A stretch of 64,000 nt of DNA from NCBI RefSeq assembly GCF_014207355.1, contig NZ_JACHEF010000002.1, positions 310,001-374,000 on the forward strand, given 5' to 3'. Numbering within the stretch: position 1 is the first letter of the stretch; the number at the start of each line of letters is the position of its first letter. The position numbers were made by a program, and so were the translations under genes. The notes under the pieces are model-generated. The model saw only the letters and a program-made list of their open reading frames with translations. It was not told the origin of the DNA and searched no databases. Shown here piece after piece: positions 18,680-27,520 of this stretch. This stretch comes from Mesorhizobium sangaii (GTDB lineage Bacteria > Pseudomonadota > Alphaproteobacteria > Rhizobiales > Rhizobiaceae).

Positions 18680-20161
18680 TCATGCCTTCATCGCGCCGGA
18701 GATCAGCGCGTCGACCTGTGTTTCGACCTCGATGCGTGCTTTCAGTTTGCCGGCAAAGTCCGCGCCGGCGGCCTTCACCGCTTCGGGCAGCGTGCCATAC
18801 TCGCTGAGCGCCTTGGCATAGTCGCCCTGGTTGACGGCCACCTCCATGCGCGCGACGGTTTCCGGTGCGCCGGCACCTTCGACGGCGCCGATCGGTCGGA
18901 CCTTGACCAGCGATTCGGCGCTCGACAAAAGGTTCTGCAGGAAACCGGCATTCTCATCGACAGGCGTCGCGGCGGCGACCATGGCATTGGCCGCGGCATC
19001 CGCTTGCGATGCGATCTCCGCGCGGGTCGGCACGCCTTTTTCAGCATAGGCGCGCAGTGTCGCAAGCTGCGGCGCATCCGGCGAGATCGCGGCAAAGGTT
19101 TCGAGTTCGGCCGAGAATGGCGCGCCACGGTCGAGCGCGGACTTGAGCGCCGACGCGGCGATGGCGAGCGCGATCTTCGGCTGTCCCGCCGCTGCCTCGA
19201 CCTTGCCGGAAAGCTGCGACACCGACTGCTCGAGTGTGGTGAGCCGGCCCTCCAGCGCCGTCGTTGCTTCGCCGGCTGACTTTGCCTGCGCGTCGAGACC
19301 AGCCAGCTTTTCGTTGAGCGGTCCGAGATCGACCGGCGCCGTGCCGCCGGCCTTGCCAAGGGCGGCGACCGCGGTTTCGATCTGCTTGACCTTGTCGCCA
19401 AGCGCTGCAAGCCCGGCCGTGTCGCCCGCTCCACCGGATTCGACCGCCGACTTCAAAGCCGCGACATCCGTCTTGACCTGATCCAGCGCCGACGACAGGC
19501 CGTCGACCTTGGCAGATGCGTCGGTGTTGCCACCCGTTTCCTTCAGGCCGTCGATTTCGCTCTTCAGCGCGGCGATCTCGCTGTTGACGCCGTCGAGCGA
19601 TACACCGGAACCGGATCCCGGCGCGCCCAGCAGCTTGGCATATTGCAATCCACCCGCGCCGACCAGCGCGATGACACCACCAATGATGCCTGCGGCGATG
19701 CCATTGAGTCCGCCACGCTTTGCCGTTGGTGTTGGCGCCATTCTGTCGTCCCGTGTCTCGGTTCTTGCCTTGCTGTCGTCAGCCTGGGCGCGCTTCGCCG
19801 ATGCATCCTCGAAATTGTAGTCGAAGGCTTTGGTTTTGCTGGCCGGCGCATCGGACGCTCCGGGGTAGGCAGATTCAGCTTCGCTGGCGCCCTTGGCTGC
19901 CGCTTCTTCGGCCGCCGCTGGCTGCTCCGGTGCGGCCGGGGCGTCGGCATGCTCCCAGGGCTCGAGATCGGTCTGGTCGGCATGCACCGGTTCTTCGGGA
20001 ATCTCGGCTTGCGAGACAGCCTCCTCTGGTGTCTCCTCGGTGCCGGCCTGTGGCTTGGCGGCGTCCTCGTCGGCGATGCGCGAGACCGCGACGGGCTCGA
20101 GATCGATGGTCACCGGCTCGCGGCGGCCTTTCGAGTGTCGCATCTTCGGCGTCTTGACCAT
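18680..20161 (-). CDS. Mitofilin/Mic60-like inner-membrane protein (alphaproteobacterial)
   Basis: 493 aa. An acidic, low-complexity N-terminal cytoplasmic region (1-150) is followed by one membrane helix (GIAAGIIGGVIALVGAGGLQ), then a long Ala/Leu/Lys coiled-coil (about 190-330) and a C-terminal helical mitofilin-like domain with VAVNQGDYAKALSEYGTLPE. This layout, and position between hemD and hemY, matches the alphaproteobacterial homologues of mitochondrial Mic60 that shape inner-membrane invaginations. Start at 20161 (MVKTPKMRHSKGRR); an internal ATG six codons later is possible. A 111-bp gap separates it from hemD upstream. Confidence 0.83.
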   Translation of the reverse strand: MVKTPKMRHSKGRREPVTIDLEPVAVSRIADEDAAKPQAGTEETPEEAVSQAEIPEEPVHADQTDLEPWEHADAPAAPEQPAAAEEAAAKGASEAESAYPGASDAPASKTKAFDYNFEDASAKRAQADDSKARTETRDDRMAPTPTAKRGGLNGIAAGIIGGVIALVGAGGLQYAKLLGAPGSGSGVSLDGVNSEIAALKSEIDGLKETGGNTDASAKVDGLSSALDQVKTDVAALKSAVESGGAGDTAGLAALGDKVKQIETAVAALGKAGGTAPVDLGPLNEKLAGLDAQAKSAGEATTALEGRLTTLEQSVSQLSGKVEAAAGQPKIALAIAASALKSALDRGAPFSAELETFAAISPDAPQLATLRAYAEKGVPTRAEIASQADAAANAMVAAATPVDENAGFLQNLLSSAESLVKVRPIGAVEGAGAPETVARMEVAVNQGDYAKALSEYGTLPEAVKAAGADFAGKLKARIEVETQVDALISGAMKA

Positions 20162-20272
20162 GCTTGGGCTCCGCACAATTCGCTTCGTCTCAACGCCTGG
20201 CGGCGCATGATGGTTCAGAAAATGGTCTAGCACATCACCAAGCGGTGAAAAGGGGCGGTGTGATGACGCGGC

Positions 20273-20989
20273 TCAGGGCCGCGCCCGCAAAAGTGCCAGC
20301 AGCGTTTCCTCGTCGGGCTGCGCGGCAATGCGGATTCTTTCATTGGCAGTGCCGTCAAGCACTGCCGCAATGCGCGTGGAGAGGGCAAAAAACCTTGTCT
20401 TTTCAAAGAGCCCTTGCAGCGCGGGCCGTCTAATCAGGACCTGCATCGCGGCGGCGGCCTTGGCTGAATAGAGCAGCACCGCATCGGCGGATTGGCCGGA
20501 CAGGCGTTCGAGGATGGCTTCGTCAGAATAACCCACCGCAAGCGTGTCATAGGTCTCGACGGCATGGACCCGGACACCTTCCGCCCTCAGCCTGAGTTCG
20601 AACACCGGAAAGCGCACGCGTCCGCAGAGATAGACAATAACCTTCCCCGAAAAATGCCCGGCAAGACTGTCGGCAAGCGCCTCGGCATCGCCCGGGCCTT
20701 CGCTGACCGACGAGAACCCCGCTTTGCGCGCGGCTTCCGCTGTCCTTGTTCCCACGGCATGGCAGGGCAGACCGGCAAGCGCCGCGATGAGTTCCCTGGA
20801 AGCAAGCCGCACGGCATTGGCGCTGGTGATGGCCACCGCGATGGCATAGCCTGGAATCAGTCCGGCATCGACCGGCAACGCCGCCGTTTCGGTCAGGGGC
20901 AGAAGGATCGGCTGGAACCCCGTCTCCTGAAGCCGCTGTGCCGTGCGCGAGGCGCCCAGTTCCGGTCTCGTCACCAGGACGCGAAGCAT
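20273..20989 (-). CDS. hemD: Uroporphyrinogen-III synthase
   Basis: Closes and isomerises hydroxymethylbilane to uroporphyrinogen III in the cytoplasm. 238 aa, two alternating Rossmann-like lobes; recognisable segments are VLVTRPELGASRTAQRL at the N-terminus, AITSANAVRLASREL near 80 and LLYSAKAAAAMQVLIRR near 170. Sequence conservation in this family is low, so the assignment leans on these motifs and on position: the ATG at 20989 is one base from the hemC stop (20991). The long open frame upstream of this ATG overlaps hemC and is discounted. Confidence 0.88.
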   Translation of the reverse strand: MLRVLVTRPELGASRTAQRLQETGFQPILLPLTETAALPVDAGLIPGYAIAVAITSANAVRLASRELIAALAGLPCHAVGTRTAEAARKAGFSSVSEGPGDAEALADSLAGHFSGKVIVYLCGRVRFPVFELRLRAEGVRVHAVETYDTLAVGYSDEAILERLSGQSADAVLLYSAKAAAAMQVLIRRPALQGLFEKTRFFALSTRIAAVLDGTANERIRIAAQPDEETLLALLRARP

Positions 20990-20990
20990 T

Positions 20991-21917
20991 TCAGAGCCAG
21001 CCGTCGAAGAACTTTTCGCCGGCCTTGGCCCGCACCGTCCGGGCGGCTTCCTGGCCGATGCGGGCAGCATCCTGTGCCGGCCCCTGCAGCTCGACCGTGT
21101 GCGACTGTGTGCCGTCGGGCGAGATGATCAACCCGGCGAAAGACAGCGTTCCGGCCTCGATCGCCGCATAGCCGGCGATCGGCGTGCGACAGGAGCCATC
21201 GAGCGCCGCCAGAAAGGCGCGCTCGCAGGCGAGCGCCTGGCCCGTCGGCGCATCATGGATGGCCGCCAGCATCTTTTCGACATCGCCATCGCCGATGCGG
21301 GTTTCGATGCAGATCGCGCCTTGTCCCGGCGCCGGCGGGAAGATGGCGAGCGGCATCAGGTCGGTGACGACGTGATCGAGCCCGAGCCGCTTCAGCCCGG
21401 CATAGGCCAGGATGGTGCCGGCGGCGACGCCTTCATCTAGCTTGCGCAGGCGCGTCTGCACATTGCCGCGGAACATCACCACGTCGAGATCCGGCCGCAT
21501 CCGCCGGATCAGCGCCTGCCGCCGCAGCGACGACGAGCCGACCTTCGCCCCGTGCGGCAGGTCGGCAATGGTCTTCGCCGCCTTGCCGATAAAGGCGTCG
21601 CGCGCGTCCTCGCGCGGCAGGAAGGCGCTGAGTTCCAGGCCGTCCGGCAATTGCGTCGGCATGTCCTTCGACGAATGCACGGCGATGTCGATCCGGCTGG
21701 CCAGCAGTGCCTCCTCGATCTCCTTGGTGAACAGGCCCTTGCCGCCGGCCTCCGACAGCGGCCGGTCCTGGATGCGATCGCCGCTGGTCGAGATGACGAC
21801 GATCTCGAACGCCTCCGCCGGCATGCCATGCGCGGCCATCAGCCGCGCCTGCGTTTCATGCGCCTGTGCCAGCGCCAGCGGGCTGCCGCGTGTTCCGATT
21901 CTCAAGATTGTTTGCAT
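20991..21917 (-). CDS. hemC: Porphobilinogen deaminase (hydroxymethylbilane synthase)
   Basis: Polymerises four porphobilinogen units to hydroxymethylbilane. 308 aa, normal length. N-terminal [17 protein letters not shown], active-site loop [15 protein letters not shown] with the catalytic Asp, and [20 protein letters not shown] with substrate-binding arginines. The dipyrromethane-cofactor Cys is expected in the segment [15 protein letters not shown] near 240, where Cys is present. ATG at 21917. First gene of the hemC-hemD-Mic60-hemY unit and divergent from tsaD over 100 bp, an arrangement common in alphaproteobacteria. Confidence 0.96.
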   Translation of the reverse strand: MQTILRIGTRGSPLALAQAHETQARLMAAHGMPAEAFEIVVISTSGDRIQDRPLSEAGGKGLFTKEIEEALLASRIDIAVHSSKDMPTQLPDGLELSAFLPREDARDAFIGKAAKTIADLPHGAKVGSSSLRRQALIRRMRPDLDVVMFRGNVQTRLRKLDEGVAAGTILAYAGLKRLGLDHVVTDLMPLAIFPPAPGQGAICIETRIGDGDVEKMLAAIHDAPTGQALACERAFLAALDGSCRTPIAGYAAIEAGTLSFAGLIISPDGTQSHTVELQGPAQDAARIGQEAARTVRAKAGEKFFDGWL

Positions 21918-22017
21918 GGCGTGCGGTCCGTGATAACCCCCGGGCAGACCGAGGCCTTTCCGGGCTTTCTCCTAATGGGGAAAGCGCTGACAGACAATCT
22001 CTAGGGACAGCGACGAA

Positions 22018-23106
22018 TTGATCCGCGTTCTGGGCATTGAGACGAGTTGTGACGAGACCGCCGCCAGCGTCGTGGCGCTGGACGGTGACGCTGCGCCAAA
22101 AATCCTGTCCAACATCGTGCTCAGCCAGATCGAGGAGCATGCCGCCTTTGGCGGCGTCGTGCCCGAGATCGCGGCGCGCGCCCATGTCGAGGCGCTGGAC
22201 GGCATCGTCGAGGCGGCTCTTGCCGATTCGGGCACAGCATTAGCCGATATCGATGCTATCGCCGCCACGGCGGGCCCCGGTCTGGTCGGCGGGCTGATTG
22301 TCGGGCTGATGACCGCCAAGGCGATCGCCGCGGCGGCGAACAAGCCGCTGATCGCCATCAACCACCTCGAAGGCCACGCCTTGACCGCAAGGCTGACCGA
22401 CGGGCTCGATTTTCCCTATCTGCTGCTGCTGGTCTCCGGTGGCCACACGCAGATCCTCGCCGTGCGCGGCGTCGGCGACTATCAGCGCTGGGCAACCACC
22501 ATCGACGATGCGCTCGGCGAAGCCTTCGACAAGACCGCCAAGATGCTCGGCCTGCCCTATCCCGGCGGACCGAATGTCGAAAAGGCCGCCCAAACCGGCG
22601 ATGCGTCGCGCTTTGCCTTTCCGCGCCCGATGAAGGGCTCGGCCCAGCCTGACTTCTCCTTTTCCGGCCTCAAGACCGCCGTACGCCAGGCAGCGACAGC
22701 CATCGCGCCGCTGAGCGACCAGGATGTCGCCGACATCTGCGCCTCGTTCCAGGCAGCGGTGGCCGATGCGCTGGCCGACCGTGTCGCACGTGCGCTGGCG
22801 CGCTTCCGCGAGACATTTCCCGGCACCAAGAATCCCGCCCTGGTGGTTGCCGGCGGTGTTGCCGCGAACCGCACCATCAAGGCGACGCTGGAGCGGCAGT
22901 GCGACGAGGCCGGTTTCACCTTCGTCGCGCCACCGCTCAAACTGTGCACCGACAACGCGGCGATGATCGCCTGGGCCGGCATCGAACGGTTGCGCGAAGG
23001 CATGGCTGAAGAAAACGGCTTCGACTTCGTGCCGCGCTCGCGCTGGCCACTGGACAGCATCTCGACGCCGATGGTCGGTTCCGGCCGGCGCGGAGCCAAG
23101 GCATGA
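22018..23106 (+). CDS. tsaD: tRNA N6-adenosine threonylcarbamoyltransferase
   Basis: Transfers threonylcarbamoyl to A37 of ANN-decoding tRNAs, with TsaB and TsaE (not in this window). 362 aa. N-terminal [16 protein letters not shown], the metal-binding HxxxH motif in [10 protein letters not shown] near 115, [11 protein letters not shown] nucleotide loop and the C-terminal [13 protein letters not shown] with a metal-ligand Asp. Start is TTG at 22018: the frame begins with the conserved first strand there, preceded by AGGGACAG. The stop overlaps the gpsA start (ATGA), so the genes are coupled. Confidence 0.95.
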   Translation: MIRVLGIETSCDETAASVVALDGDAAPKILSNIVLSQIEEHAAFGGVVPEIAARAHVEALDGIVEAALADSGTALADIDAIAATAGPGLVGGLIVGLMTAKAIAAAANKPLIAINHLEGHALTARLTDGLDFPYLLLLVSGGHTQILAVRGVGDYQRWATTIDDALGEAFDKTAKMLGLPYPGGPNVEKAAQTGDASRFAFPRPMKGSAQPDFSFSGLKTAVRQAATAIAPLSDQDVADICASFQAAVADALADRVARALARFRETFPGTKNPALVVAGGVAANRTIKATLERQCDEAGFTFVAPPLKLCTDNAAMIAWAGIERLREGMAEENGFDFVPRSRWPLDSISTPMVGSGRRGAKA

Positions 23107-24134
23107 ATGGCCGGGAGATGAACCGCCAAGCCATGGAAAAACCGGGCAAAAGCGGCTGGCGCGTCAGCGTGCTTGGCGGCGGCGCTTGGGGCACGGCGCT
23201 GGCGCTGGCCATGCTGCGCGCCGGCCATTCGGTGCGGTTGTTCGGGCGCGACCCGGAAACCGTCGCGGCGATCGGTCGCGGCGAGAACCCGCGCTATCTG
23301 CCTGGCATCGCCATCGGGCCCGGCATCGAGGCGACAAGCGACATCAAGACGGCACTCGCTGGCGCCGATTGTGTGCTGGCGGTGACGCCGGCGCAATCGC
23401 TGCGGGCGACGCTGGCGGCCGTGAAAGGCTACATGCCTGCCGACATCCCGCTCGTTCTCTGTGCCAAGGGCATCGAGCGCGACACCGGCGCCTTGCTGTC
23501 GGCGATCGTCGGCGAGATCCTGCCGCAAAATCCGGTCGCCGCCCTGTCGGGTCCAAGCTTCGCCACCGATGTCGCCCGGGGCCTGCCGACGGCGGTGGTC
23601 GTGGCCGCACGCGACGAGGCATTGGCCGCGGACCTCGCGGCCCGCTTTTCGGCGGAGAATCTGCGCTGCTATTCGAGCGACGACCTCATCGGCGTCGAGA
23701 TCGGCGGCGCCTTGAAGAACGTCTTCGCCATTGCCGCAGGTGCTGTCACCGGGGCCGGGCTCGGCGCCAGTGCCCAGGCCGCCATGGTGACGCGCGGCTT
23801 CGTCGAACTGCGGCGTATCGGTGCCGCCTTCGGTGCCAGGCCCGAAACGCTGATGGGCCTGTCCGGCCTTGGCGACCTTTTGCTCACCTGTTCGTCGACC
23901 CAATCGCGCAATTTCGCCTACGGGCTGGCGCTGGGGCAAGGCAAGCCGCTGGCCGGATTGGCGCTGGCAGAAGGCGTGCCGACGGCGGCGATCGCCGCCC
24001 GCATCGCCACCGAGCGCAACATCGACGCGCCGATCATCGCCGCCGTCGCGGCCATACTGGACGGCACCATCACCATCCGGCAGGCTGTGACGGCCTTGAT
24101 GACCCGGCCGCTGAAGACCGAAACCGACGATTGA
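23103..24134 (+). CDS. gpsA: Glycerol-3-phosphate dehydrogenase [NAD(P)+]
   Basis: Reduces dihydroxyacetone phosphate to glycerol 3-phosphate for phospholipid synthesis. 343 aa. The Rossmann motif [16 protein letters not shown] is near 22, [18 protein letters not shown] near 120, the substrate/catalytic segment [16 protein letters not shown] with the active Lys near 205, and [17 protein letters not shown]-terminal. ATG 23103 overlaps the tsaD stop; in-frame ATGs 6 and 10 codons later could also start the protein, since the first dozen residues are not conserved-looking. Confidence 0.95.
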   Translation: MNGREMNRQAMEKPGKSGWRVSVLGGGAWGTALALAMLRAGHSVRLFGRDPETVAAIGRGENPRYLPGIAIGPGIEATSDIKTALAGADCVLAVTPAQSLRATLAAVKGYMPADIPLVLCAKGIERDTGALLSAIVGEILPQNPVAALSGPSFATDVARGLPTAVVVAARDEALAADLAARFSAENLRCYSSDDLIGVEIGGALKNVFAIAAGAVTGAGLGASAQAAMVTRGFVELRRIGAAFGARPETLMGLSGLGDLLLTCSSTQSRNFAYGLALGQGKPLAGLALAEGVPTAAIAARIATERNIDAPIIAAVAAILDGTITIRQAVTALMTRPLKTETDD

Positions 24135-24173
24135 TCCCCCACAACATCGATCCCACGACCAGGAGAAAGACCA

Positions 24174-24470
24174 ATGCTGTTTGCGTTGATTTGCAAGGAC
24201 AAGCCCGGGAGCCTGCAGGTACGCCTCGACACGCGACCCGAGCATGTCGCCTTTCTCGAAGGGTTGAACGGCGACAAGAAACTGGCTTTCGCCGGTCCGT
24301 TCCTGGACGCCGAAGGCAAGCCCGACGGCAGCCTCGTGGTCGTCGAGGCGCCGGACCTGGCCGGGGCACAGGCCTTGTCGGCCGCCGACCCGTACGCCAA
24401 GGCCGGGCTGTTCGAAAGCGTCGAAATCCGCCAGTGGAACTGGACGTTCAACAAGCCGGCGGCTAGTTAA
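24174..24470 (+). CDS. YciI family protein
   Basis: 98 aa, single small ferredoxin-like alpha/beta YciI domain: LFALICKDKPGSLQVRLDTR, the conserved His in RPEHVAFLEGL, and SLVVVEAPDLAGAQALSAAD followed by DPYAKAGLFESVEIRQWNW. YciI-like proteins have a conserved His-Asp pair but usually unknown substrates. AGGAGAAAGACC precedes the ATG. It is 39 bp after gpsA and before the EVE gene, likely in one transcript. Confidence 0.9.
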   Translation: MLFALICKDKPGSLQVRLDTRPEHVAFLEGLNGDKKLAFAGPFLDAEGKPDGSLVVVEAPDLAGAQALSAADPYAKAGLFESVEIRQWNWTFNKPAAS

Positions 24471-24512
24471 ATCCGGTCGCTGGCGCATGACCCGCAACGA
24501 GGAGCAAAAGAA

Positions 24513-24938
24513 ATGAACTACTGGCTGTTCAAATCCGAACCCTCGGTCTTCTCCTTCGAGGCGCTGAAGGCGAAGGGCAAGGCCGGCACGCAATGGGATG
24601 GCGTGCGCAATTATGCCGCGCGCAACAACATGAAGGCGATGCAGATCGGCGATCTCGGCTTCTTCTACCATTCCAACGAGGGGCTGAATGTGGTCGGCAT
24701 CGCCGAAGTCTGCGCGCTTGCCCATCCCGACACCACGACCGACGACCCGCGCTGGGAATGCGTCGACATCCGTGCCTTCAAGGACGTGCCGAACCCGCCG
24801 ACGCTGGAAGAGGTCAAGGCCAATCCCAAGCTTGCCGAAATGGCGCTGGTGCGGCTCGGGCGGCTTTCCGTGCAGCCGGTGACGCCGGCCGAATGGAAGG
24901 AAGTCTGCCGCATGGGCGGCCTGACACCCGCTCCGTGA
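24513..24938 (+). CDS. EVE domain-containing protein (thymocyte nuclear protein 1-like)
   Basis: 141 aa, essentially a single EVE domain of the PUA-like superfamily, which in eukaryotes and bacteria binds modified bases. Diagnostic segments are MNYWLFKSEPSVFSFEAL, TQWDGVRNYAARNNMKAM, GDLGFFYHSNEGLNVVGIAE and the C-terminal PVTPAEWKEVC. Preceded by GAGGAGCAAAAGAA. The final codons overlap the start of the downstream methyltransferase (GTGA), indicating translational coupling. The ligand here is unknown. Confidence 0.92.
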   Translation: MNYWLFKSEPSVFSFEALKAKGKAGTQWDGVRNYAARNNMKAMQIGDLGFFYHSNEGLNVVGIAEVCALAHPDTTTDDPRWECVDIRAFKDVPNPPTLEEVKANPKLAEMALVRLGRLSVQPVTPAEWKEVCRMGGLTPAP

Positions 24939-25591
24939 CGGCACTCACGCCAGACAGCGCGAAACAATTCATCCTCGACAACACGGCGCTGATGACGCCG
25001 CCGCATGTGCCGGAAATCCTGCTTCATCTTGCCGATGAGGCGCATGATTTGTGGCAGCGGACGGAGGATGAGCTGGTCGAGATCGGCCTGCCCCCGCCCT
25101 TCTGGGCCTTTGCCTGGGCCGGCGGCCAGGGCCTTGCCCGCTACATCATCGACAATCCGGGTACAGTTCGGGGAAAGCGCGTGCTCGACTTCGCTTCCGG
25201 CTCCGGCCTTGTCGCCATTGCCGCTGCCAAGGCCGGTGCCGCCAAGGTGATCGCAACCGACATCGATCCGTTTTGCGCCACCGCGATCCGCCTCAATGCG
25301 CAGGCCAACGATGTCGGGATCGAGTTCCTCGGCACGGATTGCATCGGTACCGATGCGGGCTGGGACGTGATCCTGGCCGGCGATGTTTTCTACGACAATT
25401 CCTTCGCCAACCGGCTGATGCCGTGGTTCGCGACGCTGAAGGCGCGCGGTGCCGATATCCTGGTCGGCGATCCCGGCCGGTCGTATATGCCGAAGGCGGG
25501 ACTGGAACCGCTGGCGGTCTATGAAGTGGCCGTCACCCGGGCATTGGAGGATTCCCTGGTCAAGCGCACCACCGTCTGGCGGTTTGCTTGA
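24935..25591 (+). CDS. Class I SAM methyltransferase (ETFB-lysine/NNT1-like)
   Basis: 218 aa. Motif I VLDFASGSGLVAIAAAKAGA near 85, motif II ATDIDPFCATAIRLNAQAN, and DVILAGDVFYDNSFANRL matching the Asp-x-x-Tyr/Phe motif of the methyltransferase-16 group (ETFB lysine methyltransferase and Nnt1). Preceded by the family helix LPPPFWAFAWAGGQGLARYI. Start GTG at 24935 overlaps the EVE stop; the longer open frame upstream lies in the EVE gene and is rejected. The target, a protein lysine or small molecule, is not deducible. Confidence 0.86.
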   Translation: MTALTPDSAKQFILDNTALMTPPHVPEILLHLADEAHDLWQRTEDELVEIGLPPPFWAFAWAGGQGLARYIIDNPGTVRGKRVLDFASGSGLVAIAAAKAGAAKVIATDIDPFCATAIRLNAQANDVGIEFLGTDCIGTDAGWDVILAGDVFYDNSFANRLMPWFATLKARGADILVGDPGRSYMPKAGLEPLAVYEVAVTRALEDSLVKRTTVWRFA

Positions 25592-25641
25592 CGCCATGGC
25601 TGAACAGGCGTTCCATCAGATCGGCATCGAAGGGGGAACTC

Positions 25642-26058
25642 ATGGATTTTGAAGCAGTGAACTGGCTGGCGGTGATCGCCGCCGCCATCGTCGCATGGTT
25701 GTTCGGCGCCGCCTGGTACATGGGCCTGAGCAAGCCGTGGCTGAAGGCCGCCAGGATTGATTCGGCAACAATGAAGAAATCGCCGCTGCCCTTCGTCATC
25801 AGCTTCATCGCCGAACTGATCATGGCCTACATCATGGCCCTGGTGGTCGGCGCGATGACCGGCGGCGAGCCGTCATTGCTCGCCGGACTTGTCTTCGGCT
25901 TCGTGCTTTGGCTGGGCTTCGTCGCCACGACGCTTTCGGTCAACCATCGCTATCAGGATTTCGGCTGGGACCTGACCCTCATCGACGGCGGCCACTGGCT
26001 CGGCGTGCTGCTGATCATCGGCGTGGTAATCGGCTGGTTCGGCGCGGCAGCAGGCTGA
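25642..26058 (+). CDS. DUF1761 family membrane protein
   Basis: 138 aa with four hydrophobic segments (about 7-27, 50-72, 78-96 and 114-132). Pattern VNWLAVIAAAIVAWLFGAAW with PLPFVISFIAELIMAYIMA matches DUF1761, small proteins of unknown function. AGGGGGA lies just upstream of the ATG at 25642. It follows the methyltransferase by 50 bp and is convergent with the LysR gene (16 bp gap). Confidence 0.85.
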   Translation: MDFEAVNWLAVIAAAIVAWLFGAAWYMGLSKPWLKAARIDSATMKKSPLPFVISFIAELIMAYIMALVVGAMTGGEPSLLAGLVFGFVLWLGFVATTLSVNHRYQDFGWDLTLIDGGHWLGVLLIIGVVIGWFGAAAG

Positions 26059-26074
26059 TGACCTGCCGCGATCG

Positions 26075-26995
26075 TCAGGTCCGCGTCCTGGCGACTTCCT
26101 CGAGTATCCATTCGCGAAAGGCGACGATGCGCGGATCGTCGGCCGTACTCTCGGGATAGACCAGGAAATAGGCGAACTCGGCTCCCACCCGCAGGCCGAG
26201 TTCAAAAGGCTGCACCAGCCTGCCTTCGGAGAGGTCGTTTGCCACCATGGCGAAATCGGCGAGCGCGACGGCATTGCCCTCGATCGCCGCCTGAACGGCG
26301 TCGGTGGAGTTCCTGAACACGATGGTCCGGCTGTCGTCGAAATCGTTGATGCCGGCCGCCGCCATCCACATCCGCCAGTTCGGCCATGTCACGCCCTGTC
26401 GCGCCCATTCGATATGGGCAAGCGTGTGGTTGAAGAGGTCACGCGGCTCGCGCAGCGGCGGACCGGACGTCAGCAGGCCCGGGCTGCACACCGGGATGAT
26501 GATGTTGTCGAACAGGCGATGGGCGCGGAGGCCCGGGTACTTCCCGACGCCGAACCGGATGCCGACATCGACGTCGTCGAGGTCGAAATCCCGCACCTCG
26601 TAGGCGATGTCGAACCTGAGCTCGATATTGGGCTGATGCCTGCGAAAATCGTCGACGCGCCGCATCAGCCATTTTGACGCGAACTGCGCGTCGAGCGTTA
26701 CCTTCAGCAGTGTCGTACCGCGCGTCAGCTTGCGCGCCCGCGAGACGGCCCGGCCAAGCAGGTCGAGTGCATCGATCGAGGCCTCGAACAGCACCGTGCC
26801 CGCCGCCGTCAGCCGGATGGTGCGGCTGGTGCGCGTGAACAGCACGATGCCCAGCTGATCCTCGATTTCCTTGATCTGATGGCTGACCGCAGCCGGCGTC
26901 AGGCCGAGTTCGTCGGCGGCACGGGTGAAGTTGAGGTGCCTGGCGGCGGCTTCCAGCGTCCTCAGCGCTCGCGTTCCAGGCAGCAGGCGGGACAT
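26075..26995 (-). CDS. LysR-family transcriptional regulator (GcvA-like)
   Basis: 306 aa. N-terminal winged HTH LRTLEAAARHLNFTRAADEL followed by TPAAVSHQIKEIEDQLG, then a LysR substrate-binding domain with LTRGTTLLKVTLDAQFASKW and the typical GIRFGVGKYPGL. This resembles the GcvA branch. It is transcribed divergently from the DUF1127 gene at 27126; the 130-bp AT-rich region between them probably holds both promoters and the LysR site. Inducer unknown. Confidence 0.92.
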   Translation of the reverse strand: MSRLLPGTRALRTLEAAARHLNFTRAADELGLTPAAVSHQIKEIEDQLGIVLFTRTSRTIRLTAAGTVLFEASIDALDLLGRAVSRARKLTRGTTLLKVTLDAQFASKWLMRRVDDFRRHQPNIELRFDIAYEVRDFDLDDVDVGIRFGVGKYPGLRAHRLFDNIIIPVCSPGLLTSGPPLREPRDLFNHTLAHIEWARQGVTWPNWRMWMAAAGINDFDDSRTIVFRNSTDAVQAAIEGNAVALADFAMVANDLSEGRLVQPFELGLRVGAEFAYFLVYPESTADDPRIVAFREWILEEVARTRT

Positions 26996-27125
26996 GCTAT
27001 CCTCAAATAAAACTTGATAATCTCGAAAGAACTACTCGTTTCTCATTTAAATTTCAATACGGCATCATGCATCCATCGCAACACCATCAAACCGGATTTG
27101 ATATCCGGATGAAACGGATCACGCC

Positions 27126-27389
27126 ATGTCCCACATTGTTTTGAATGAGCCGGTATCCACGCCGGCCTGGCTTAGGGCGGTGCTTGACTGGTTTCGCCAT
27201 GCCAGGGTCGCCATACGCCTCGCCCGCCACGATATCGTCCACCAGGACGTCGAGAACCTCACCGATCGCCATCTGCGCGACATCGGCGCCGAGCGCCGCG
27301 ACGTCGCCCGCGCCATGGACAGGGAGCTTGGCCGGCTGGGCCTGCTCGACATCGGCTGGCAGAAGCCAGGCGGGCGATTAGGGGAGTAA
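27126..27389 (+). CDS. DUF1127 small protein
   Basis: 87 aa. The C-terminal half contains the DUF1127 motif (NLTDRHLRDIGAERRDVARA), an arginine-rich helical module found in many alphaproteobacterial small proteins, some of which bind RNA or influence phosphate and RNA metabolism. The N-terminal part carries a basic amphipathic helix (WLRAVLDWFRHARVAIRLAR). It is divergent from a LysR regulator and immediately followed by the CCCTACTG repeat zone. The precise function is unknown. Confidence 0.82.
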   Translation: MSHIVLNEPVSTPAWLRAVLDWFRHARVAIRLARHDIVHQDVENLTDRHLRDIGAERRDVARAMDRELGRLGLLDIGWQKPGGRLGE

Positions 27390-27394
27390 GGGAA

Positions 27395-27520
27395 TAGGGC
27401 AGTAATGCAGTAGGGGTTTAAGACGGCACCGACACATATGCCCTACTGCCCTACTGCCCTACTGCCCTACTGCCCTACTGCCCTACTGCCCTACTGCCCT
27501 ACTGTCCTACTTACCTAACT
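27395..27520. repeat. CCCTACTG octamer tandem array with inverted partner
   Basis: Eight perfect head-to-tail copies of CCCTACTG occupy 27441-27504, followed by two decayed units (TCCTACTT, ACCTAACT) to 27520. At 27395-27415 the sequence TAGGGCAGTAATGCAGTAGG is an inverted version of the array (19 of 21 bases complementary), so the transcript could fold into a long hairpin. The zone lies between the convergent DUF1127 and L,D-transpeptidase genes; the last decayed unit includes the stop codon of the latter. Confidence 0.9.

Noticed and set aside
22557-24944. 795-codon minus-strand frame opposite tsaD and gpsA
   Set aside because: Antisense shadow with no ribosome site and no recognisable domains, while tsaD and gpsA are complete on the plus strand.
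27441-27504. CRISPR-like array
   Set aside because: Units are 8 bp, contiguous and without spacers, so this is a simple tandem repeat.
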